A DNA stretch of 64,000 bases, taken from the NCBI RefSeq assembly GCF_017357105.1, contig NZ_CP071596.1, forward strand, positions 496,001-560,000. The letters run 5' to 3'. Below are positions 32,202 to 41,606 of this stretch, piece after piece (within the stretch, counting starts at the first letter, position 1; each line of letters begins with the position of its first letter). The position numbers were made by a program, and so were the translations under genes. The notes under the pieces are model-generated. The model had not been told where the DNA came from, searched no databases, and saw only the letters and a list, made by a program, of their open reading frames with translations. This stretch comes from Natronosalvus caseinilyticus (GTDB taxonomy: Archaea; Halobacteriota; Halobacteria; Halobacteriales; Natrialbaceae).

Positions 32202-34160
32202 TTACTCCTCGACTGCTGGAAGCGTAAACGAGAACGTCGAGCCTTCGCCGGGTTCGGACTCGACCCAGAGACGCCCGCCGTGACGTTCGACGATTCGCTG
32301 ACACAGCGCGAGGCCGATCCCGGTTCCGGCCTGTTCGTCGTGACTGTGGAGGCGCTGGAACACCTCGAAGACCCGATCCTGATCCTCGGGATCGATGCCG
32401 ATCCCCTCGTCGCGAACGGAGACCAGCCATCGCTGGCCGCGTCGATCGGCCGTCACGCGAATGCTCGGAGGTTCGTCACCACTGTAGGCGATCGCGTTCG
32501 AGAGGAGATTCTGGAACACCTGCCGTAACTGGCTGGCGTCGCCTTCGACGCGAGGCAACGGACCGACCGCGAGCTCGGCTCCGCTCTCCTCGAGCTGGAT
32601 ATGGAGGTCCTCGATCACGTCCTCGACGACCGCCTCGAGGTCGACCGGTTCGAGCGGATCGCCCTGGGCATCTACCCGGGAGTACTGGAGCAGACCGTCG
32701 ATCATCTCGCGCATCCGATCGGCACCGTCGACGGCATACTCGAGGAACTCCTCGCCGTCCTCGTCGAAGTCGTCGCCGTAGCGCCGTTCGATCAGCTGGA
32801 GATAGCTCGAGACCATCCGCAGGGGCTCCTGGAGGTCGTGACTGGCGGCGTAGGCGAACTGCTCGAGGCGCTCGTTCGATTCCTCGAGTTTTCGCTGGCG
32901 TTCGACCTGTTCGGTGACGTCTTGAGCGATGGTCATCCCGCCGAACACCGCGCCGCCGTCGTCGGTGAGCGGAACGGCACGAATAATCCACTCCCGATGG
33001 GCGTACTCCACGTCGACCGTTCGCGTCTCGCCCTCGAGGGCGTCCCGGAACGCCGACTCGAGCGTCTCGCCGACTTCGTCCGGCCACGCCTCCCTGACGA
33101 ATTGCCCCTCGAGGTCGCTCGAGGAGACGGGCAGGTCCTCGAACCCCCGTCCCGCCGCGAGCGTGTACCGGAGGTCGTCGTCGAACATCGTGACGATCCC
33201 GTTCGGGAAGTTCTCGGCGAGGGTGCGGTGGCGCTGTTCGGACTTCCTGAGCCGTCGCTGATGTCGCTTGCGCTCGGTGACGTCTCGATCGGAGACGATG
33301 ATCGAGACGACGTCGCCGTCGTCGTCGGTCACCGGTCTGAAAGTCCCGTTGAGGGTGTAGCGTTCACCATCTGGCCTGGTGAGGTCGGCCTCGAACTCGA
33401 CGTACTCGCCCGCTGCGGCGCGTTCGGTCCACTCCTTTACGTCGGCCCGGACGTCGTCTCCCTCACCCCACCACGGCGTCTCCCAGAACAGTTCGCCGGT
33501 CACGTCGGCGAGGTCGGCGTCGATGTACTCCATCGCCGTCTGGTTGATGTCCATCACCGTCCCGTCCGGCTCGAGCAGCCCGACCAGGATGTTGGGATCC
33601 TCGAAGATGGCCTGGAATCGCCGCTGTGTCCGCGTGTTTTCGATCGCCGTCGCGAGCACGTTGGCGACGCTCTGAACGAAGGTCGCGTCGTGCTCGGTGA
33701 ACTCGCGCGCGTCGGTCGTGTGGACACCCAGGACGCCCCAGGGGTCGTCCACCGACCCGATGACGACGCTCACGCCGCTGCGGACGTCGTGATCGGTCAG
33801 CAGGTCCGGCCCGGAGAATCGCTCCTCCGTGTGGAGGTCATCGACCACGACCGGTTCTTCGGTCAGGAGGGTGTAGCCAGCCTGGGAGTCCTGGTCGGTC
33901 GGCACCGTCGCGGTTCCCGCCAGTCCGTCGTCCCAGCCGACCCCCTGTCGAAGCAAGACCGCCTCCCCGTCGGGAAGCAACTCGAGAACTTTGGCGTACT
34001 CGGCGTCGAGCGTCTCGACGAGTGCGACCGTCGCGTCGTGCATCAGTCGATCGAGGTCGTCGGTCTCGAGCCCCTGCTGGCCGAGTTCGGCGATGGCTTC
34101 CTGCTGGCGGATGTAGGCGGCAAGTGCCGGATCTGCGTCTCCGTACGGAGATGACGGCAT
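32202..34160 (-). CDS. Sensor histidine kinase, GAF-PAS-PAS-HisKA-HATPase
   Basis: 652-aa soluble signal-transducing kinase. In order: GAF domain at about 15-180, PAS at about 185-305 (ILVGLLEPDGTVMDINQTA), second PAS at about 310-425 ending in MTIAQDVTEQVERQRK, HisKA with phospho-acceptor His441 (YAASHDLQEPLRM), then the ATPase domain with N-box VFQNLLSNAIAYS, G1 VRDEGIGI, F-box VFEVFQRLH and G2 GTGIGLALCQ. All catalytic boxes are intact. There is no membrane segment, so the ligand is probably cytoplasmic (a small molecule, redox state or light). No response regulator adjoins it, which is common in haloarchaea. Confidence 0.93.
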   Translation of the reverse strand: MPSSPYGDADPALAAYIRQQEAIAELGQQGLETDDLDRLMHDATVALVETLDAEYAKVLELLPDGEAVLLRQGVGWDDGLAGTATVPTDQDSQAGYTLLTEEPVVVDDLHTEERFSGPDLLTDHDVRSGVSVVIGSVDDPWGVLGVHTTDAREFTEHDATFVQSVANVLATAIENTRTQRRFQAIFEDPNILVGLLEPDGTVMDINQTAMEYIDADLADVTGELFWETPWWGEGDDVRADVKEWTERAAAGEYVEFEADLTRPDGERYTLNGTFRPVTDDDGDVVSIIVSDRDVTERKRHQRRLRKSEQRHRTLAENFPNGIVTMFDDDLRYTLAAGRGFEDLPVSSSDLEGQFVREAWPDEVGETLESAFRDALEGETRTVDVEYAHREWIIRAVPLTDDGGAVFGGMTIAQDVTEQVERQRKLEESNERLEQFAYAASHDLQEPLRMVSSYLQLIERRYGDDFDEDGEEFLEYAVDGADRMREMIDGLLQYSRVDAQGDPLEPVDLEAVVEDVIEDLHIQLEESGAELAVGPLPRVEGDASQLRQVFQNLLSNAIAYSGDEPPSIRVTADRRGQRWLVSVRDEGIGIDPEDQDRVFEVFQRLHSHDEQAGTGIGLALCQRIVERHGGRLWVESEPGEGSTFSFTLPAVEE

Positions 34161-34342
34161 TCACCCCTAAAGACCGCCGCGAAGCGTAAAAGCACTTGCA
34201 TCAGCGACAGAACCTGTCAGTTCCGGCGTCCGGGGCGAGTCGTCTCTCTGGCCCCGGAACCGAGGCCGCGGCCGGAATCTGCAGGGACGACGGTTTCACG
34301 GCCACCGCGCCTATCTTCACGATGAAACGAGTCGAAAACGCC

Positions 34343-34606
34343 ATGGACGACCAAAATAGCGGATCAGAACGGACGACGAGCGGAAATCGAATCCGCGAGA
34401 ACCGAACCGCCGTCGCCGTCGTGGGGACTGCGCTCGCCGTCGCCGTCGCGAGCTGGCTGCTCGACCGGCTCGGCGTGTTCGATCTCACCGACCTTCGGCC
34501 GCCGGGGATCGAGGACCTCCCGTTGTTCGTATTGCTCGGCGGTCTCGTCGTCGTGGTGGTCGCCTGGAGCCTCTGGCGGCTCGGCGCGATACTCGAGCTC
34601 AGGTGA
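34343..34606 (+). CDS. Small two-helix membrane protein
   Basis: 87 aa from the ATG at MDDQNSGSERTT; an ATG 21 nt upstream (MKRVENAM) is also possible. After a polar N-terminus come two membrane helices, AVAVVGTALAVAVASWLL and LFVLLGGLVVVVVAWSLW, separated by a short loop (FDLTDLRPPGIEDL). The C-terminus is short. I recognise no family. It ends about 50 nt before the acetyltransferase gene and is likely co-transcribed with it. Confidence 0.65.
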   Translation: MDDQNSGSERTTSGNRIRENRTAVAVVGTALAVAVASWLLDRLGVFDLTDLRPPGIEDLPLFVLLGGLVVVVVAWSLWRLGAILELR

Positions 34607-34659
34607 CCGCTCGCGAGCGATTCGACGGCTCTTTCCGCTCTCCTGACCGTGCCTCGAGT

Positions 34660-35190
34660 ATGTCCCGTCTCGACATCCGACGGGCGACGGGCGCGGACGC
34701 CCCCGCCATCGCGCGGCTCTACCGGCAGGCCTACGCGAGCGCCGCTCAACTCGGGTACCCCTCGCGAATGACCGAAATTGACGCCGAAACCGTCGCGGAG
34801 TGGCTCGAGCGCGAGGCCGTGACGCTGGTCGCGAGCGCCGACGGCACGGCAGCCACCGGCCCTGCGGCAGCCTCCACCGGCTCCGACGCCTCCACTGACG
34901 AAGACGAGTTCGTCGGCACCGTCCGTCTCCTTGAGGAACGCGACGAACCGTACCTCGAGCGGCTGGCGGTTCATCCCGACTGGCAGGGCGAAGGGGTGGC
35001 GACGATGCTCGTCGACCGCGTCGAGGAACTCGCTCGCGAGCGCGAGTACGACTGCGTCCAGTTGACGACGTTCGACGAACACCCGTTCCTCCTCGAGTGG
35101 TACCGCGAGCGCGGGTACGAACCGACCGAGTACCACGAGTCCTCGCGTCACGACTACGCGTTCGTCTCGATGGAAAAGGCGCTCGAATGA
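34660..35190 (+). CDS. GNAT family N-acetyltransferase
   Basis: 176-aa acetyl-CoA-dependent transferase. The start at 34660 gives MSRLDIRRATGADAPAIARLY, the usual first strand and helix. The acetyl-CoA loop is VHPDWQGEGVATMLVDRVEE (Q/RxxGxG/A), preceded by strands GTVRLLEERDEPYLERLAV and followed by QLTTFDEHPFLLEWYRERGY, the conserved final helix and strand. An Ala/Ser/Thr-rich acidic insertion (TAATGPAAASTGSDASTDED) sits at about 65-87, a species-specific loop. The substrate cannot be deduced. Confidence 0.88.
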   Translation: MSRLDIRRATGADAPAIARLYRQAYASAAQLGYPSRMTEIDAETVAEWLEREAVTLVASADGTAATGPAAASTGSDASTDEDEFVGTVRLLEERDEPYLERLAVHPDWQGEGVATMLVDRVEELAREREYDCVQLTTFDEHPFLLEWYRERGYEPTEYHESSRHDYAFVSMEKALE

Positions 35191-35204
35191 CCGGCGTCAA
35201 GCAC

Positions 35205-36074
35205 CTACGACGGAGACGAAGGTCCCGTCCGAAAGGAGAGATCGAGCGACGGCGCGGAGTGCGTCAGCGACCCCATCGAGATCACGTCGACGCCCGTCGC
35301 CGCGTACGCGGGCACGGTCTCGAGGGTGATCCCGCCGCTGGCTTCGGTCAGCACGCGGTTGGCACCTGTACTGTCGCCGTCCCCAACTCGGAACTCGCCG
35401 TCCTCGAGCGCCGCCAGTGCCTCCTCGACCGTTTCGGGATCCATGTTGTCGAGCAAGACGATATCGGCTCCAGCCTTGGCCGCCCGAACTGCCTGGGCGG
35501 GCGACTCGACTTCCACCTCGATCTTCGTGGCGAAGGAGACGCGCTCGCGGAAGTGGGAGACGGCCGCATCGAGCCCCATCTCGGCGACGTGGTTGTCCTT
35601 GACCATGACCATGTGCGAGAGGTCGAGGCGGTGGGTGTCGCCCCCGCCGGCGACGACGGCGCGCTTCTCGAGTCCCCGGAGACCGGGCGTGGTCTTCCGG
35701 GTCGCCGCAATTCGGGTGCGCCCCGACTCGCCGCCCTGGCGGGCCGCCTCGACCGCGCGAGCCGTCCGCGTGGCGATCCCCGAGGCGTGACCGGCGAGGT
35801 TGACGGCGACGCGTTCGCCGCGCAATACGTCGCGAGTCGGACCCTCGACGCGGAGCACGACGTCGCCGACGTCGACCTCGGTACCGTCCTCGAGAGCCTC
35901 CAGCACGTCGACGTCGAGGTACTCGAACACGCCGCACGCGGCCTCGAGGCCAGCGACGGTGCCCGCCTCCTTGGCGACGAGGCGACCGGTCGTCTCGCCT
36001 GGAACGTCGTTCGTCACGTCGTGGTGGCCGAGGTCCTCGCGGAGCCAGCGGTCGATGTGTAGGTCGGAGATCAT
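35205..36074 (-). CDS. nadC: Quinolinate phosphoribosyltransferase (decarboxylating)
   Basis: Third enzyme of de novo NAD synthesis: quinolinate plus PRPP to nicotinate mononucleotide. The 289 aa are typical of the family: WLREDLGHHDVTND, the substrate-binding Arg/Lys in RIAATRKTTPGLRGLEKRAV, GGGDTHRLDLSHMVMVKDNH, EVEVESPAQAVRA and GADIVLLDNMDPETV. It is on the same strand as nadA and nadB but separated from them by an oppositely oriented mscS gene, so it needs its own promoter. Confidence 0.96.
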   Translation of the reverse strand: MISDLHIDRWLREDLGHHDVTNDVPGETTGRLVAKEAGTVAGLEAACGVFEYLDVDVLEALEDGTEVDVGDVVLRVEGPTRDVLRGERVAVNLAGHASGIATRTARAVEAARQGGESGRTRIAATRKTTPGLRGLEKRAVVAGGGDTHRLDLSHMVMVKDNHVAEMGLDAAVSHFRERVSFATKIEVEVESPAQAVRAAKAGADIVLLDNMDPETVEEALAALEDGEFRVGDGDSTGANRVLTEASGGITLETVPAYAATGVDVISMGSLTHSAPSLDLSFRTGPSSPS

Positions 36075-36266
36075 GCGAGTGTCGTTCGCGGCTGCGCGTT
36101 CCTGGCGAATAAAAGCGCCCGTTTTCGGCGGGTCGGCAGGCGCGTCGACAGTTCGAAGATCGGCGATTCCATCACACTCTCAGAGCTGACAATTTGGCTG
36201 ACAACTCGAAAATCCTTACGTTCAGGGGAAGGAAACAGTTACGTCCACCACCACCCAGTCTCTGTC

Positions 36267-37415
36267 ATGATAGACGCGCTCCTCGGTTCGCTCGCTGCGC
36301 TGTTCGAGGAGGTCCCCGCCTGGCAGGCGACCCTCTTGCTCGTCGGCATCTCGTTCGGTATCGCCGCCCTCCTCGAGGTCGTGATCCTCCGGACGCTCCT
36401 GCGCTACACCAGTCGAACGAAGACCCAGTACGACAACATCCTCGTCCAGGAACTTCGGGCGCCAGTCGTGCTGACGGCCGCGCTGGCGGGCGTCTACGTG
36501 CTCACGCAGATCCCGTCGGTCACCGAAAACGTCCTGCTTACGACGGCACAACTCGACACGTTCTTCGGGAAGCCGTCGCTGTCGGTCATCGTCGTCGCCT
36601 GGGCGTTCGCGTCGAATCGTCTCGTCAACCGGTTCGTCGAGGAGGTCAAGGACAAGGGCTCGCGGTTCGACTTCGCGCCGGTCTTCTCGAACGTCTGGAC
36701 GCTGATCGTGGTCGTCGGCACCATCGGTATCCTGCTGTCGCTGTGGGAGTACAGCATCTCGCCGCTGCTCGGCGCGGCGGGCGTCGCCGGCATCGCCGTC
36801 GGTTTCGCCGCCCGGGACACCGTCGCCAACTTCTTTGGCGGGATCGCGCTGTACTTCGACGATACGTACAAACTCGGCGACTACATCGAACTGGATACCG
36901 GCGAGGCCGGCACGGTCGTCAAAGTCGGCGTCAGGTCGACGACACTGATGATGCGCGACGAGGTGCTGATCACGGTGCCGAACGCGGCGCTGAACGCCGC
37001 GAAGGTCATCAACCAGTCGGCTCCCAACCGTCGGCGGCGGCTCAAAGTCCCGATCGGCGTCGCCTACGGGACGGACATCGACGCGTTCGAGGAACTCGTC
37101 CTGGAACTGGCAGACGAGGAACCGCTCGTCCTCGACTCGCCGAAGCCCCGGATGCGATTTCGTTCGTTCGGCGACTCGGCGCTCGAGTACGAACTGCTCT
37201 GCTGGGTGGCGTCACCGACTCGCGCCAACAAAGCCCGACACAAACTCAATCGAGCGATGTACAAGGCGCTGAACGCCGCGGAGATCGAGATTCCGTTCCC
37301 CCAGCGCGACGTCACCGTCCACCAGGCCGCCGTTCCCGTCCCCGGCGAGAGCGACGTGCCAGATCCATCGCCGCCGTCTACGAGCGGCACCAGGACGGTC
37401 GCTTCGGAACGGTAG
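36267..37415 (+). CDS. MscS-family mechanosensitive channel
   Basis: 382-aa membrane channel, longer than the one at 6.8 kb. It has four to five N-terminal helices (about 15-45, 65-85, 105-125, 145-165), a pore helix GAAGVAGIAVGFAARDTVANF near 170-192 and the MscS beta domain (LYFDDTYKLGDYIEL, VGVRSTTLMMRDEVLITVPN), then a C-terminal alpha/beta part and a disordered tail. The extra helices are typical of YnaI-like or larger archaeal channels. It sits alone on the plus strand between nadC and nadB, interrupting the NAD cluster. Confidence 0.93.
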   Translation: MIDALLGSLAALFEEVPAWQATLLLVGISFGIAALLEVVILRTLLRYTSRTKTQYDNILVQELRAPVVLTAALAGVYVLTQIPSVTENVLLTTAQLDTFFGKPSLSVIVVAWAFASNRLVNRFVEEVKDKGSRFDFAPVFSNVWTLIVVVGTIGILLSLWEYSISPLLGAAGVAGIAVGFAARDTVANFFGGIALYFDDTYKLGDYIELDTGEAGTVVKVGVRSTTLMMRDEVLITVPNAALNAAKVINQSAPNRRRRLKVPIGVAYGTDIDAFEELVLELADEEPLVLDSPKPRMRFRSFGDSALEYELLCWVASPTRANKARHKLNRAMYKALNAAEIEIPFPQRDVTVHQAAVPVPGESDVPDPSPPSTSGTRTVASER

Positions 37416-37454
37416 ACGCCGGACTCGAGGCAGAGGTTTTCGAGAGCGCGTCGA

Positions 37455-38987
37455 CTACCGTGCGAGCGGCGCGTCGTCGACGACGTAGTGACACCCCGCC
37501 GACTCGGAATTTTCCCGGGCTGCGCGGGCGATCAGAAGCGCGGTCACGCTCGCGTTCCGGAGTTCGTACAGGTCTCGCGCCGTGCGCGTCCGGACGTAGG
37601 CGTCGACCTCGCCCTTGAGCCGTCGGAGGACGCCGGCGGCGCGGGCGACGTCTTCGAGATCGCGCTCGAGGCCCAGGTGCTCGTCCATCGTCCGCTGCAG
37701 GCGGGCGAACTTCTCGGCGGCGAACCGTGGCGGGAGGGCGGGGTCGCTGTTTCGAAGGGTCGGTGCCTCCACCATTTCGGCGTCGGCGTCGAGCCCCGCC
37801 GCGTGCTCGCCCGCACGAAGTCCCCAGACCAGTCCCTCGAGCAGGCTCGTGCTCGCCAGTCGGTTCGCGCCGTGGACGCCCGTCCGGGCGCACTCACCGA
37901 CGGCGTAGAGGCGCTCGAGCGAGGTTCGCCCGCGGTCGTCGACGTCGATCCCGCCACAGAGGAAGTGCTCGCAGGGGGCGACCGGGATCTCGTCGTCGGC
38001 GACGCCGCGGTCGTGACACTTCTCGGCGAGTGCGGGGAACTCCGTCTCGAACGCGACGGGCCCTACGTCCAGGACGACCTCGCCCGTGGCCTCGCGTTCG
38101 GTGGCGACGGCGCGGGCGACGACGTCACGCGGGGCGAGTTCGGCGTCGGGGTGGTACTCCGGCATGAATCGCTCACCGTCGCCGTTTCGCAACAGTGCCC
38201 CCTCGCCGCGGAGGGCCTCCGAGAGGAGGAAGGGCTCGCCGCTTCCCGCGTACGCCGTCGGGTGAAACTGGACGTACTCGAGGTCGGCGACGTCGGCCCC
38301 CGCGAGGGCGGCCATCGCGATCCCGTCGCCGGTCGCCCCCTCGGGATTCGTCGAGCGAGCGTACAGCGAACCGACGCCGCCGGTGGCGAGGATCGTGGTT
38401 CCTGCGTAGATCGGGTGGCCCGTGGGGTCGCTGTCGGTGACGACGCCGTGGACCCGCCCCTCGTGGGTGAGCAACTCGAGGGCGGCGGTGTCGTCCCGGA
38501 CCTCGATGCACTCGTGGTCGTCGACGTACTGGAGGAACGGCCGGAGGATGTGCGTTCCCGTCGCGGCGTCGACGTGCAGGATTCGCTCCTCGGAGTGGGC
38601 GGCCTCGCGAGCGTAGTCGAACGTGCTGGCACCGTCGCTTCCGCTGGCGCCGTCGCCCGTCGAGTCGAAGTCGATCTCGAGCGTCTCGAGCAACACGTCC
38701 TCGACGGCAGCGTCGGCGTTCTCGACCAGGACGTCGACCGCGTCGGGATCGGCAGTGCGGTCGCTGGCCGCGAGAATGTCGGCTTTCAGCGCCCGGGGAT
38801 TGCCGCGGGTCGTCGAGATACCGCCCTGGGCCCAGTCGGTGCTGGCGTCGTCGGGTCGTGCGGCTTTGGTCACGAGGCACACGTCGGCGCCTTCCCGTAC
38901 CGCGGCGAGGGCGGCCGCACAGCCCGCGATGCCGCTGCCGACGACGAGGACGTCCGCGGTATCCGGTGTGGCTGATTCGTCACCCAT
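37455..38987 (-). CDS. nadB: L-aspartate oxidase
   Basis: FAD enzyme that oxidises aspartate to iminoaspartate, which NadA condenses into quinolinate. The 510 aa show the N-terminal dinucleotide-binding VLVVGSGIAGCAAALAA, the catalytic region TDWAQGGISTTRG, EAAHSEERILHVDAATG, FLCGGIDVDDRGRTSLERLY and LASTSLLEGLVWG, and the C-terminal helical bundle shared with succinate dehydrogenase flavoproteins. An acidic Gly/Ser loop (DSTGDGASGSDGAST) near 110-125 is an insertion. The start lies 3 nt after the nadA stop, so nadA-nadB form one operon. Confidence 0.96.
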   Translation of the reverse strand: MGDESATPDTADVLVVGSGIAGCAAALAAVREGADVCLVTKAARPDDASTDWAQGGISTTRGNPRALKADILAASDRTADPDAVDVLVENADAAVEDVLLETLEIDFDSTGDGASGSDGASTFDYAREAAHSEERILHVDAATGTHILRPFLQYVDDHECIEVRDDTAALELLTHEGRVHGVVTDSDPTGHPIYAGTTILATGGVGSLYARSTNPEGATGDGIAMAALAGADVADLEYVQFHPTAYAGSGEPFLLSEALRGEGALLRNGDGERFMPEYHPDAELAPRDVVARAVATEREATGEVVLDVGPVAFETEFPALAEKCHDRGVADDEIPVAPCEHFLCGGIDVDDRGRTSLERLYAVGECARTGVHGANRLASTSLLEGLVWGLRAGEHAAGLDADAEMVEAPTLRNSDPALPPRFAAEKFARLQRTMDEHLGLERDLEDVARAAGVLRRLKGEVDAYVRTRTARDLYELRNASVTALLIARAARENSESAGCHYVVDDAPLAR

Positions 38988-38990
38988 CGC

Positions 38991-40124
38991 TCACACCTCG
39001 AGCATCCGATCGAGGGCGACCTTCGCCAGCGCTTTCTCTTCGGGGGCGACCTCGATCACGTTGCGCTCGCGGCCCTCGACGAGTTCCTCGAGGACCCAGG
39101 CGAGGTAGTTGGGGTCGATCTGACGCATGGCGTTGCAGTCCATGCAGGCCTCGCCACACAGCGGGAGGACGTTCACCTCGGGGTGCCAGCGCTGGAGGTG
39201 GTTCGTCAGGTGGATTTCGGTACCGATGGCCCAGGTGTCGCCGGGGGCGGCGCTTTCGACCGTCCGGCAGATTTCCGCCGTGGAGCCCGCTTTGTCGGCC
39301 GCCTCGACGACCTCGCGGCGACACTCGGGGTGGACGATGACCTTCGCATCCGGATTCTCGTCGCGAACCCGCTCGATGTGCTCGACCCGGAAGCGCTCGT
39401 GGACCTGGCAGTAACCCTCCCAGCAGATAATGTCGCTCTCGGCGACCTCGGCCGGATCCTTCCCCGCAGGGTCCCAGGGGTCCCACTCGGCGATCCGGTC
39501 TTCCATTCCCAGCCTGTAGGCCGTGTTCTCTCCGAGGTGCTTGTCGGGCAAGAAGAGCACCTTGTCGCCGCGTTCGAACGCCCACTCGAAGGCACGATGG
39601 GCGTTCGAGGAGGTGCAGACGAGGCCGCCCTGATCGGCACAGAACGCCTTCAGGTCGGCGTAGGAGTTCATGTACGTGATCGGGATGATATTCGCTTCTG
39701 GTGCGGCCGCGGTGATTTCGGCCCAGGCGGCGTCGACCTGGAGGGCTTCGGCCATCCCGGCCATCGGGCACGACGCCTCCATGCTCGGCAGGATCACGGT
39801 CTGGTCGTCGTCGGTGATGATGTCCGCGCTCTCGGCCATGAAGGTGACGCCGCCGAAGACGACGTACTTCGCGTCGCTCTCGGCGGCCTCGACCGATAGC
39901 TGGTAGGAGTCGCCCACGAAATCCGCGTGCTCGACGATCTCTCGACGCTGGTAGTTGTGCCCGAGGACGACCACGTCGTCGCCCAGTTCCGCGAGCGCCG
40001 CCTCGATCCGCGCCGTTCGCTCATCGGCTTCGAGGTCGCGATACCTCGGTGGTAATTGCTCGAGATTGTCGTACTTGAACAGACTGAGTTCGGTATCGAG
40101 GTCTGCCGTATCTAGTGTAACCAT
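38991..40124 (-). CDS. nadA: Quinolinate synthase A
   Basis: Iron-sulphur enzyme that condenses iminoaspartate with dihydroxyacetone phosphate to quinolinate. The 377 aa have the family hallmarks VLGHNYQRREIVEHADFVGD, VVFGGVTFMAESADII, and conserved Cys-containing motifs SCPMAGMA, VCTSSNAHRAFEWA, HPECRREV and CMDCNAMRQI; three of these Cys bind the [4Fe-4S] cluster. First gene of the nadA-nadB operon. A short palindrome at 40137-40146 and an AT-rich box at 40161-40176 lie directly upstream. Confidence 0.97.
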   Translation of the reverse strand: MVTLDTADLDTELSLFKYDNLEQLPPRYRDLEADERTARIEAALAELGDDVVVLGHNYQRREIVEHADFVGDSYQLSVEAAESDAKYVVFGGVTFMAESADIITDDDQTVILPSMEASCPMAGMAEALQVDAAWAEITAAAPEANIIPITYMNSYADLKAFCADQGGLVCTSSNAHRAFEWAFERGDKVLFLPDKHLGENTAYRLGMEDRIAEWDPWDPAGKDPAEVAESDIICWEGYCQVHERFRVEHIERVRDENPDAKVIVHPECRREVVEAADKAGSTAEICRTVESAAPGDTWAIGTEIHLTNHLQRWHPEVNVLPLCGEACMDCNAMRQIDPNYLAWVLEELVEGRERNVIEVAPEEKALAKVALDRMLEV

Positions 40125-40136
40125 AATCGTCTCTCG

Positions 40137-40146
40137 TCTCTAGAGA
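40137..40146. promoter_or_regulatory. Palindrome at the nadA promoter, possible operator
   Basis: TCTCTAGAGA is a perfect 10-bp palindrome beginning 13 nt before the nadA ATG. A TATA-like AAAATATTTTC on the minus strand at about 40166-40176 would place the transcription start at about 40140, inside the palindrome. That position would suit a repressor of NAD synthesis. It contains CTAG, a tetramer rare in haloarchaeal DNA. Confidence 0.35.
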
Positions 40147-40298
40147 GAGCTCATACCCCAGTATTGAAAATATTTTTCCTTCAAAGAGGTCGAGTGCAGA
40201 CCTATGTTCCGATAACGTTCGCCAGCCCCGAGGACTGGTCGGGTGTCAGTCGGACACGAGGGCACTGCGCCTATTTCCCTGGCTCACCAACACCCGCT

Positions 40299-41378
40299 AT
40301 GGAACTCGAGGAACACTTCAGGGAGATCACCCGTCGCGACTGGGAGCAGGAATCGGTCGACGGGACGGTCAGGATCGCCATCGTCGGCGTGGGCGGGTTC
40401 GCGCGCAACCGGGCGCTCCCGGGAATCGAGGCCGGCGAGTACTGCGAGACGACCGCCCTGGTCACGAGTTCGCCGGAGTCGGTGGCGGCGGAATCGATCG
40501 CCGCCGACGTCGACCACTGCATCGACTACGACGCGTTCAAGTCGGGCGACTACGCCGACGCCTACGACGCCGTCTACGTCTCGACGCCCAACGCGCGCCA
40601 CGGCGAGTATGCCATCGCGGCCGCCGAGCAGGGCGCTCACGTCATCTGCGAGAAACCGCTCGAGACGAGCGTCGAGCGCGCCCAGGCGATCGTCGACGCC
40701 TGCGAGGACGCCGGCGTGACGCTCATGACCGCCTACCGCCACCAGACGGAACCGATCGTTCGCCGGGCGCGAGAGGTCGTCGCCAACGGGGTGGTCGGCG
40801 ACATCGTCCAGATTCACGCCAGTTTCTCACACCCGCTACTCGAGGAGACCGACCCCGACACCTGGCGCCTCGATCCGGAACTGGCCGGCGGCGGCGCGCT
40901 CGTCGACCTGGGCATCTATCCGCTGAACGGCATCCGGTTCCTGCTCGAGTGCGAACCCGTCTGCGTCTACGCGAACACGTACACCGAGCCCCCGTTCGAG
41001 CCCGTCGACCGGGACGTGGCCTTCCAGTTCGAGTTACAGACCGGCGCGACGGCCTCCTGTACCGCCAGCTACGACGCTCACGCGAGCAGTCAACTGAAAC
41101 TGGTCGGCACCGATGGATCGGTCCTGGTTTCCTCGCCGTTCGGCGGCGTCGTCCCCCACGAGATTCGCGTCGAGTACGACGACGTATGCATGGAGTACAC
41201 CGGCGAGCCCACCGACGAGGTTCGCGAGGAGTTCGATTACTTCGGCTACTGCGTGCTCACCGGGACGACGCCCGAGCCCGACGGCGAGGACGGCGTGGCC
41301 GACCTCGCGGTGGTCGAGGCGGCCTACGAGTCCGCGGACGAGCGGTGTGAGGTTTCGGTCGACGTCGATCGGACGTGA
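40299..41378 (+). CDS. Gfo/Idh/MocA oxidoreductase, D-xylose dehydrogenase-like
   Basis: NAD(P)-dependent sugar dehydrogenase-type protein of 359 aa, starting at MELEEHFREITRRDW. Rossmann motif IAIVGVGGFARN, YDAVYVSTPNARHGEYA, the EKP motif in HVICEKPLETSVERA with catalytic Lys, and GGGALVDLGIYPLNGIRFLL. Length and N-terminal layout (RRDW ... VRIAIVGVG ... CETTALVTSS) resemble the Haloferax D-xylose 1-dehydrogenase as I remember it, but no pentose pathway genes adjoin it here, so the sugar is uncertain. The gene is alone on the plus strand. A roughly 90-nt extension upstream in frame lacks coding character. Confidence 0.85.
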   Translation: MELEEHFREITRRDWEQESVDGTVRIAIVGVGGFARNRALPGIEAGEYCETTALVTSSPESVAAESIAADVDHCIDYDAFKSGDYADAYDAVYVSTPNARHGEYAIAAAEQGAHVICEKPLETSVERAQAIVDACEDAGVTLMTAYRHQTEPIVRRAREVVANGVVGDIVQIHASFSHPLLEETDPDTWRLDPELAGGGALVDLGIYPLNGIRFLLECEPVCVYANTYTEPPFEPVDRDVAFQFELQTGATASCTASYDAHASSQLKLVGTDGSVLVSSPFGGVVPHEIRVEYDDVCMEYTGEPTDEVREEFDYFGYCVLTGTTPEPDGEDGVADLAVVEAAYESADERCEVSVDVDRT

Positions 41379-41381
41379 GGC

Positions 41382-41444
41382 CATCACTCGAGCGTTCGCG
41401 GGTCTTCGCTCGAGCGTTCGTGGACCATCATTCGAGCGTAAGGT
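41382..41444 (+). repeat. Short imperfect tandem repeat after the oxidoreductase gene
   Basis: The motif TCGAGCGTTCG(C/T)GG occurs at about 41389 and 41414, and a partial TCGAGCGTAAGG at about 41432, with TCTTCGC/CCATCAT spacers. This lies in the 228-nt gap between two convergent genes; function unknown. Confidence 0.45.
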
Positions 41445-41606
41445 CCGTCGTTCGATCGGGAGTCCGCTACTCGAGCACCCGAGTGCGAGTACACGTTGGG
41501 AGTATGAGAGCGAATGCAAGCGTGAGCGAAGATCGACCGTTCGCGCGTCGACGTCCAGGTCCGAACCGTCGAACGGAGCCGGCACGAGGCTGACGACGAT
41601 CCGCAA

